Below are positions 6,744 through 10,726 of a DNA stretch of 10,726 nucleotides, in pieces. The DNA is from G013214665 sp964649815 (GTDB taxonomy: Bacteria > Pseudomonadota > Alphaproteobacteria > Rhodobacterales > Rhodobacteraceae): positions 1 to 10,726 of the forward strand of contig CAZYQC010000083.1 in the NCBI GenBank assembly GCA_964649815.1, read 5' to 3'. A program made the translations under genes and the position numbers. The notes below the pieces were generated by a model. That model worked only from the letters and a program-made list of their open reading frames with translations. It had not been told where the DNA came from and ran no database searches. Numbering within the stretch: the stretch's first letter is position 1; each line of letters opens with the position of its first letter.

Positions 6744-7505
6744 TCAGTTGATCAATGTTGGTTTGGTGATTGGGCCGGCGGTTTTGGGCATCACGCCAAG
6801 GCGCCGCGCGACTTCGGTATAAGCATCCGACAAATTGCCCAAATCCCGCCTGAACACGTCTTTGTCCAGCTTTTGACCGGTTTCAATGTCCCATAGGCGG
6901 CAAGAATCGGGGCTGATTTCATCCGCGACAACCAACCGCATGAAGTCACCGTCGTAGATACGGCCAATTTCGATTTTGAAATCAACCAAACGAATGCCAA
7001 CAGCCAACATGATGCCCGATAGAAAGTCATTGACCCGCAAAGCCAGGCTCACAATGTCGTCCATGTCTTGCTGGCTGGCCCATCCAAAGGCGGCGATATG
7101 TTCTTCGGTGACCAGCGGATCGCCCAGGCTGTCGTCCTTGTAGCAATATTCGACAATCGGGCGCGGCAATTGCGTGCCCTCTTCGATCCCCAGCCGCGTG
7201 CTAAGCGAACCTGCGGCATAATTTCTGACGATGATCTCAAGCGGGATGATCTCGCAGGCTTTGACCAATTGTTCGCGCATATTCAAACGCTTAATGAAAT
7301 GCGTTGGCACCCCGATCTGGATCAGACCGTTCATGAAGAACTCGCTCAGGCGGTTGTTCAACACGCCTTTGCCTTCGATGATGTCATGCTTCTGAGCGTT
7401 AAAGGCGGTCGCGTCATCTTTGAAATATTGCACGATGGTACCAGGCTCTGGCCCTTCATACAGAATCTTCGCTTTGCCTTCGTAAATCTTTTTGCGTCGC
7501 GCCAT
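6744..7505 (-). CDS. purC: Phosphoribosylaminoimidazole-succinocarboxamide synthase (SAICAR synthetase)
   Basis: A 253-residue enzyme joining CAIR and aspartate with ATP to form SAICAR in purine synthesis. Motifs visible in order: glycine-rich ATP segment KIYEGKAKILYEG (6-18), DATAFNAQKHDIIEGKGVLNN (substrate/nucleotide region), IVRNYAAGSLSTRLG (92-105), VDFKIEIGR (174-182) and ADEISPDSCRLWD (194-206). Length and ends are normal for the short bacterial form. The ATG is preceded by GAAAGGA at good spacing. It is the first gene of the minus-strand purC-purS-purQ cluster, with its promoter expected in the divergent 7506-7667 gap shared with the zeta inhibitor gene. Confidence 0.97.
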   Translation of the reverse strand: MARRKKIYEGKAKILYEGPEPGTIVQYFKDDATAFNAQKHDIIEGKGVLNNRLSEFFMNGLIQIGVPTHFIKRLNMREQLVKACEIIPLEIIVRNYAAGSLSTRLGIEEGTQLPRPIVEYCYKDDSLGDPLVTEEHIAAFGWASQQDMDDIVSLALRVNDFLSGIMLAVGIRLVDFKIEIGRIYDGDFMRLVVADEISPDSCRLWDIETGQKLDKDVFRRDLGNLSDAYTEVARRLGVMPKTAGPITKPTLIN

Positions 7506-7556
7506 GGGCGTCCTTTCGCGAAAAGCGGGCCGTCCAAACCCCGCTGCTTGGGTCGT

Positions 7557-7585
7557 GTCTTACGGTAAGGGTGCAAATGCCGCAA
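7557..7585 (-). promoter_or_regulatory. Candidate purC promoter with an overlapping short inverted repeat
   Basis: On the minus strand TTGCGG (7580-7585), 17 bases, then TAAGAC (7557-7562), about 50 bases before the purC ATG. The -10 overlaps CTTAC-G-GTAAG (7559-7569), an 11-base inverted repeat that could be an operator. The rest of the 162-base divergent gap shows no other clear signal. Matches to consensus are partial, so this is tentative. Confidence 0.28.
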
Positions 7586-7667
7586 GCATGGCTGCGCAGA
7601 AGGCTTGCGAAACGCCCCTCTTGCTCGCATATCCCTATCAAGCAACGGCCCAAATCAGGAGATTGCC

Positions 7668-7985
7668 ATGAGCACCTTTGACGATCGCGAAAACGCGTTT
7701 GAATCCAAATACGCCCACGACGCGCAAATGCAGTTCAAGGCGGAAGCCAGACGCAACAAGCTCTTGGGCCTCTGGGCGGCAGAGCTTTTGGGCAAATCCG
7801 GCGATGACGCCGACGCCTATGCCAAGGAAGTGATCGCCTCAGACTTTGAAGAAGCTGGCGATGAAGATGTCTATCGCAAAGTTTCAGGCGATCTTGGCGA
7901 CAAGGCGACCGAGGATGAGATCCGCACTAAAATGGCCGCTTTGATGTCAGAAGCCAAAGCGCAGATCATGAACGAAACCGACTAA
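7668..7985 (+). CDS. DUF1476 protein: F1-ATPase zeta inhibitor subunit
   Basis: A 105-residue soluble helical protein. The start MSTFDDRENAFESKYAHDAQ, then FKAEARRNKLLGLWAAELLGKSG (27-ish core) and the acidic DFEEAGDEDVYRKV match the DUF1476 family, whose Paracoccus denitrificans member is the zeta subunit. Zeta inhibits the F1FO ATP synthase by inserting its N-terminal helix at the catalytic interface and so blocks ATP hydrolysis. Function here rests on that family knowledge. The ATG at 7668 is chosen because AGGAGA lies five bases upstream and the inhibitory N-terminus fits; an upstream in-frame start at 7605 has no such support. It is transcribed alone, divergently from purC; no ATP synthase genes are nearby. 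Confidence 0.92.
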   Translation: MSTFDDRENAFESKYAHDAQMQFKAEARRNKLLGLWAAELLGKSGDDADAYAKEVIASDFEEAGDEDVYRKVSGDLGDKATEDEIRTKMAALMSEAKAQIMNETD

Positions 7986-8002
7986 TCGGCGCGACAACCC
8001 TC

Positions 8003-8028
8003 GGGTTGCGCAGGTGTTTGCGCAACCC
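8003..8028 (+). terminator. Strong hairpin after the zeta inhibitor gene (terminator-like, no U-tract)
   Basis: Perfect 9-bp stem GGGTTGCGC/GCGCAACCC with an 8-base loop, 17 bases after the stop. The expected run of T is missing, so termination would have to be Rho-assisted or the hairpin may only protect the 3' end. An upstream CAACC (7995-7999) can compete for the left arm, giving two alternative folds. Confidence 0.5.
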
Positions 8029-8030
8029 AA

Positions 8031-8124
8031 CATGAGGCAAACTTCAAGTTCTTCATGAAAATTATGAAGTCGCCTCATGCGCTCGGCCATGCGATACCGG
8101 GTAAAACCCGCATGAGGTCTGAGC
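8031..8124 (+). promoter_or_regulatory. Switch-like leader of the homocysteine methyltransferase gene
   Basis: Three copies of one motif occur: CATGAGGC (8031-8038), its complement CCTCATGCG (8073-8081), and CGCATGAGG (8109-8117). The last contains the GAGG Shine-Dalgarno sequence, seven bases before the ATG. The middle copy can pair with the first (8 bp) or with the third (9 bp), but not both, giving SD-free and SD-hidden states. Inside the first helix lies CTTCAT-N7-ATGAAG (8051-8069); near the end is CGGGT-AAA-ACCCG (8098-8110). SAM-II, SAH and cobalamin riboswitch consensus elements were looked for by eye and not found. The transcription start is unknown, so part of this could instead be a DNA operator. 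Confidence 0.5.
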
Positions 8125-9150
8125 ATGACACATATCTTCAACCAGCTTTTGGACGAAAAAGGCACCCTGCTTGCAGACGGTGCCACTGGAACCAATCTGT
8201 TTAACATGGGCCTGATGTCCGGTGACGCGCCCGAATTGTGGAACGACGCCGAGCCAAAGAAGATCAAGGCGCTTTATTCAGGGGCCGTTGATGCGGGGTC
8301 TGATCTCTTTCTCACGAACAGTTTCGGCGCCAATGCCTCGCGCCTCAAGCTGCACGGCGCAGAAAAGCGCGCCCATGAGCTGTCGCGCATCGCGGCTGAG
8401 ATTGGTCGCGATGTGGCGGATGCCGCGGGGCGCACCGTTTTGGTTGCAGGCAGCGTCGGACCCACGGGCGAGATCATGGAACCTGTTGGCGCGCTGTCGC
8501 ATTCCATCGCAGTCGAGATGTTCCATGAAACAGCCGACGGCCTGAAAGAAGGCGGCGCCGACCTGGTGTGGCTTGAAACCATTTCCGCTCCCGAAGAATT
8601 CCGCGCCGCCGCAGAAGGCTTTGCGCTCGCCGGGATCGATTGGTGCGGCACGATGAGTTTCGATACCGCCGGACGAACCATGATGGGCGTTACCTCGACC
8701 GACATGGTCAACATGGTCGCCGATCTGCCAAACGCACCTCTTGGATTTGGCGCCAATTGCGGCACAGGCGCATCTGATCTTTTGCGCACGATCATCGGCT
8801 TTGGGGCCACGGGCACGCAAACGCCCATCATCGCCAAAGGCAATGCGGGCATTCCAAAATACCACGACGGACATATCCACTATGACGGCACGCCCGAGTT
8901 GATGGCCGAATATGCGGTGCTGGCCCGTGCATGCGGCGCGCGGATTGTGGGCGGGTGCTGCGGGACCATGCCAGAGCATCTGCGGCTGATGCGCGAAGCG
9001 CTCGACACGCAACCGGCGCGCGACAAACCCGATCTTGCAGAAATCGTCGACAAGATCGGCCCATTTTCATCTGAAACGGATGGCACAGGCGATGACGAAG
9101 CCTCTGGCAACGCCCGCCGCACACGCCGTCGCGGACGCCGTGCCGCTTAG
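8125..9150 (+). CDS. bmt: Homocysteine S-methyltransferase (zinc-type; module of split methionine synthase)
   Basis: A 341-residue cytoplasmic TIM-barrel methyltransferase (Pfam S-methyl_trans, as in the N-terminal module of MetH and in betaine-homocysteine methyltransferase). Visible motifs: LLADGATGTNLFNMGL near the N-terminus, LTNSFGAN, VAGSVGPTGE, WLETISAPEE, and the three zinc ligands Cys212 (FGANCGTG), Cys278 and Cys279 (VGGCCGT), which activate homocysteine thiolate. In Rhodobacterales such proteins are often annotated betaine-homocysteine methyltransferase. However, the MetH-like corrinoid gene 1.3 kb downstream suggests that the methyl donor is a separate methyl-cobalamin protein. 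The C-terminus (about 300-341) is an extension beyond the barrel, acidic then Arg-rich (NARRTRRRGRRAA). GAGG lies seven bases before the ATG, within a possible switch. Its stop overlaps the convergent radical SAM gene by four bases. Confidence 0.9.
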   Translation: MTHIFNQLLDEKGTLLADGATGTNLFNMGLMSGDAPELWNDAEPKKIKALYSGAVDAGSDLFLTNSFGANASRLKLHGAEKRAHELSRIAAEIGRDVADAAGRTVLVAGSVGPTGEIMEPVGALSHSIAVEMFHETADGLKEGGADLVWLETISAPEEFRAAAEGFALAGIDWCGTMSFDTAGRTMMGVTSTDMVNMVADLPNAPLGFGANCGTGASDLLRTIIGFGATGTQTPIIAKGNAGIPKYHDGHIHYDGTPELMAEYAVLARACGARIVGGCCGTMPEHLRLMREALDTQPARDKPDLAEIVDKIGPFSSETDGTGDDEASGNARRTRRRGRRAA

Positions 9151-10226
9151 AACAGGCTTAGCTGCGCATTGGGCAGAACCGGGGCGCGGAACATATCCGA
9201 CCGCATCGCAGGCGATTTTGTTTTTAGACCCAACCGTTTAACGGCCACAGCAAAGCGATGGGCGATGATATCGGCATAGGCCCCCTCGCCGCGCATCCTG
9301 TGGTTCCATCGCGCATCGTAATCCTGACCGCCGTGCATGTCGCGCACCCGCGCCATCACGCGCCTGGCCCGGTCTGGCGCATGTTCGGCCAACCATTCGC
9401 GCACCAGGGGCGACACCTCTCGGGGGAGGCGCAACATGATGTAACTCGCCGACCGGGCGCCGGCGGATTTTCCCGCCGCCAAGATCGCCTCCAGCTCTGG
9501 ATCGGTAAGCGACGGGATCAAGGGCGAGGCCATGACCCGCACCGGAACACCCGCCGCCGAAAGGCGTTCAATCATGGCCAGGCGACGCTTGGGCGTTGGC
9601 GCGCGCGGCTCAAGACGTCGGCTGAGATCTGCGTCCAACGTCGTGACGGAGACACCCACACGCATCAATCCCTTGCGCGCCATATCCGCCAGAATATCCA
9701 AATCCCGCTCGATCAAGCTGCCTTTTGTGACGATGGCCACGGGATGCTGCGTTTCTTGCAAAAGCTCCAGACAGCCGCGCATTATCCTGTAGGTTTTTTC
9801 AAGAGGTTGATACGGGTCGGTGTTCGTGCCGATCGCAATCGGCGCCACTTTGTAAGAGGGTTTGGCAAGCTCGCGCCGCAAGACCTCAACCGCGTTCGTG
9901 CGGGCAATCAACTTGGTTTCAAAGTCCAAACCCGGCGACAGCCCCAGATAGGCATGGGTCGGGCGCGCAAAACAGTAAACACAGCCGTGTTCGCATCCGC
10001 GATAAGGATTTATCGACCGATCAAAAGGCAAATCGGGCGAGGCAACGTAGTTGATCAGCGACTTGGCCTGTTCCGTGCGCACCTCTGTTTTCAGCGGCGG
10101 CACATCGTCGTCCGGGACGTGCCAACCGTCGTCAAAAACCTCGCGCGTATAGGCGTCAAAGCGGCTGACATCGTTGGAAAGCGCGCCTCTTGCTTTGATT
10201 TTTGCGTCGCGAATAGGACCAGTCAT
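9147..10226 (-). CDS. PA0069-family (SplB-like) radical SAM protein with C-terminal clamp-binding motif
   Basis: A 359-residue radical SAM protein of the group often labelled DNA repair photolyase (COG1533), related to spore photoproduct lyase. Cys78, Cys82 and Cys85 in NPYRGCEHGCVYCFARPTH bind the 4Fe-4S cluster; the following Tyr-Cys-Phe-Ala-Arg and AIGTNTDPYQPLE are hallmarks of this family. The barrel continues through VAIVTKGSLIERDLDIL and GVSVTTLDADLSRRLEPRAPTP (the strand that follows SAM binding). The protein ends NAQLSLF; QLSLF matches the consensus pentapeptide for binding the DNA polymerase beta clamp. A GAAC-N7-GAAC LexA box overlaps its promoter. Start: ATG at 10226 has GGAGG only two bases away; ATG at 10235 (three more residues) could be used from a near-leaderless transcript; ATG 10244 lies inside the LexA box. 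The substrate is unknown. Confidence 0.9.
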   Translation of the reverse strand: MTGPIRDAKIKARGALSNDVSRFDAYTREVFDDGWHVPDDDVPPLKTEVRTEQAKSLINYVASPDLPFDRSINPYRGCEHGCVYCFARPTHAYLGLSPGLDFETKLIARTNAVEVLRRELAKPSYKVAPIAIGTNTDPYQPLEKTYRIMRGCLELLQETQHPVAIVTKGSLIERDLDILADMARKGLMRVGVSVTTLDADLSRRLEPRAPTPKRRLAMIERLSAAGVPVRVMASPLIPSLTDPELEAILAAGKSAGARSASYIMLRLPREVSPLVREWLAEHAPDRARRVMARVRDMHGGQDYDARWNHRMRGEGAYADIIAHRFAVAVKRLGLKTKSPAMRSDMFRAPVLPNAQLSLF

Positions 10227-10238
10227 GGCCTCCATATA

Positions 10239-10253
10239 GAACATAATAAGAAC
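10239..10253 (-). promoter_or_regulatory. LexA (SOS) box of the radical SAM gene
   Basis: GAACATAATAAGAAC on the plus strand, i.e. GTTC-N7-GTTC reading towards the radical SAM gene. This exactly matches the direct-repeat LexA operator known for Rhodobacter and other alphaproteobacteria. It sits 12 bases before the ATG at 10226 and contains the likely -10 element, so bound LexA would block transcription. AT-rich N7 is also typical. Confidence 0.8.
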
Positions 10254-10272
10254 ATGCGCCAGATTATGTCGC
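10243..10272 (-). promoter_or_regulatory. Promoter of the radical SAM gene, embedded in the SOS box
   Basis: On the minus strand GCGACA (10267-10272, four of six to TTGACA), 18 bases, then TATTAT (10243-10248, five of six to TATAAT). The -10 is formed by the central seven bases of the LexA box. Transcription would start around 10236, leaving almost no leader, which fits the absence of a well-spaced Shine-Dalgarno sequence. Confidence 0.5.
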
Positions 10273-10306
10273 GAATTCAGCGCAAAAGCGGTGCGTTAAC
10301 TTTGTC

Positions 10307-10335
10307 TTGAGGTCGCGCACGACGCCACCTATGTC
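10307..10335 (+). promoter_or_regulatory. Weak candidate promoter of the corrinoid protein gene
   Basis: TTGAGG (10307-10312), 17 bases, TATGTC (10330-10335), about 85 bases before the ATG at 10420. Only four and three positions match consensus. An ATGTCG/CGACAT inverted repeat (10331-10336 and 10357-10362) lies just after it. No riboswitch was recognised in this gap. Confidence 0.2.
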
Positions 10336-10419
10336 GTAATCTGCAAAGTCGACCTGCGACATTCTGACGATAACATCACCAGATTAGCTCGGCCTCCGCC
10401 ATGCGAGAAGGAACATACC

Positions 10420-10726
10420 ATGTCCGATGAAGACGAAATCATCCTGTCTGAACTTAACGACGAAGAGCTTGTCGAACAGATGTTTGACGACCTCTACGAT
10501 GGTTTGAAGGAAGAAATCGAAGAAGGCGTGAACATTCTTTTGGAACGCGGTTGGGCCCCCTACCGCATTCTGACCGAAGCGTTGGTTGGCGGTATGACCA
10601 TCGTTGGTAACGACTTCCGCGACGGTATCCTGTTTGTCCCAGAGGTTCTTCTTGCGGCCAACGCGATCAAGGGCGGCATGGCGATCCTCAAACCACTGCT
10701 GGCCGAGACAGGCGCCCCCCGCGTCG
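10420..10726 (+). CDS. MetH-like cobalamin-binding (corrinoid) protein, N-terminal part
   Basis: The first 102 residues of a corrinoid protein, cut by the window edge. An acidic start MSDEDEIILSELNDEEL leads into the helical cap domain of B12-dependent methyltransferases: LYDGLKEEIEEGVNILLERG, then GMTIVGNDFRDGILFVPEVL and LAANAIKGGMAILKP, matching the MetH cap and free-standing MtbC/MttC-type proteins. The Rossmann B12-binding domain with DxHxxG would follow beyond the edge. The cap shields the upper face of methyl-cobalamin. AGAAGGA seven bases upstream supports this ATG. With the nearby homocysteine methyltransferase it probably forms part of a split methionine synthase; a methylamine or betaine methyltransferase partner is the alternative. 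It is divergent from the radical SAM gene. Confidence 0.9.
   Translation, partial: MSDEDEIILSELNDEELVEQMFDDLYDGLKEEIEEGVNILLERGWAPYRILTEALVGGMTIVGNDFRDGILFVPEVLLAANAIKGGMAILKPLLAETGAPRV

Noticed and set aside
7986..8124. Known SAM-II, SAM/SAH, SAH or cobalamin riboswitch before the methyltransferase gene
   Set aside because: None of the conserved core sequences I can recall for these classes is present; only the generic alternative-pairing layout is seen.
8278..9012. 244-codon minus-strand frame opposite the homocysteine methyltransferase
   Set aside because: Antisense to a clear zinc methyltransferase; no motif or start signal.
10227..10244. Start of the radical SAM protein at ATG 10244
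   Set aside because: This ATG lies inside the LexA box and upstream of the predicted transcription start; 10226 or 10235 is more plausible.
9258..10310. 350-codon open frame on the plus strand opposite the radical SAM gene
   Set aside because: Antisense shadow; the minus strand carries CxxxCxxC and the full family pattern, and this frame is Arg/His-rich with no motif.
10259..10386. Direct repeat CCAGATTA (10259-10266 and 10379-10386)
   Set aside because: Eight bases at 120-base distance is within chance, and it aligns with no promoter element.
1..10726. Mobile elements, CRISPR repeats, tRNA or rRNA genes, defence systems
   Set aside because: No transposase, integrase, regularly spaced repeat, cloverleaf or defence-type domain was found; the gene content is housekeeping and regulatory.

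Overview
The window looks like a chromosomal segment of an alphaproteobacterium of the order Rhodobacterales, most likely the marine Roseobacter group. The grounds are protein-level resemblance and local wiring: an RNase E with a very large acidic insert in its S1 domain, a DUF1476 protein matching the alphaproteobacterial ATP-synthase zeta inhibitor, a GAAC-N7-GAAC LexA box, a purC-purS-purQ run next to dctB-dctD, and a homocysteine methyltransferase and a corrinoid protein encoded as separate genes. No transposon, phage gene, CRISPR array, rRNA or tRNA was seen. This is core chromosome rather than an accessory island.

Layout. Positions 1-7505 are all on the minus strand. In transcription order they hold purC, purS and purQ (purine synthesis); dctB and dctD (a C4-dicarboxylate-type two-component system); a HAD-family phosphatase; a roughly 400-base gap holding the presumed promoter and structured leader of rne; and the 5' two-thirds or so of rne, cut by the window edge. 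At 7506-7667 transcription diverges towards the zeta inhibitor gene (plus). A 139-base, inverted-repeat-rich leader precedes a zinc-type homocysteine S-methyltransferase gene (plus). This converges with a 4-base tail overlap on a PA0069-family radical SAM gene (minus). That gene diverges in turn from the start of a MetH-like cobalamin-binding protein (plus, cut by the edge).

How the genes fit together. PurC, PurS and PurQ serve steps of IMP synthesis. DctB and DctD would sense dicarboxylates, but no dct transporter is in the window. The homocysteine methyltransferase and the corrinoid protein look like two modules of a split, B12-dependent methionine synthase; the methyl-tetrahydrofolate module and the reactivation partner would lie elsewhere. 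The radical SAM gene between them seems unrelated to methionine. It carries a perfect alphaproteobacterial SOS box at its promoter and ends in QLSLF, a beta-sliding-clamp-binding pentapeptide, both pointing to DNA repair.

The points most worth following are: (1) that SOS-box plus clamp-motif radical SAM protein; (2) DctD, whose AAA+ domain has lost the sigma-54-contacting GAFTGA loop, has a swapped Walker B acidic pair, and lacks the switch Asn; (3) the leader of the homocysteine methyltransferase gene, where one CCTCATG segment can pair with an upstream CATGAGG or with the CATGAGG that contains the Shine-Dalgarno sequence; and (4) the structured rne leader.
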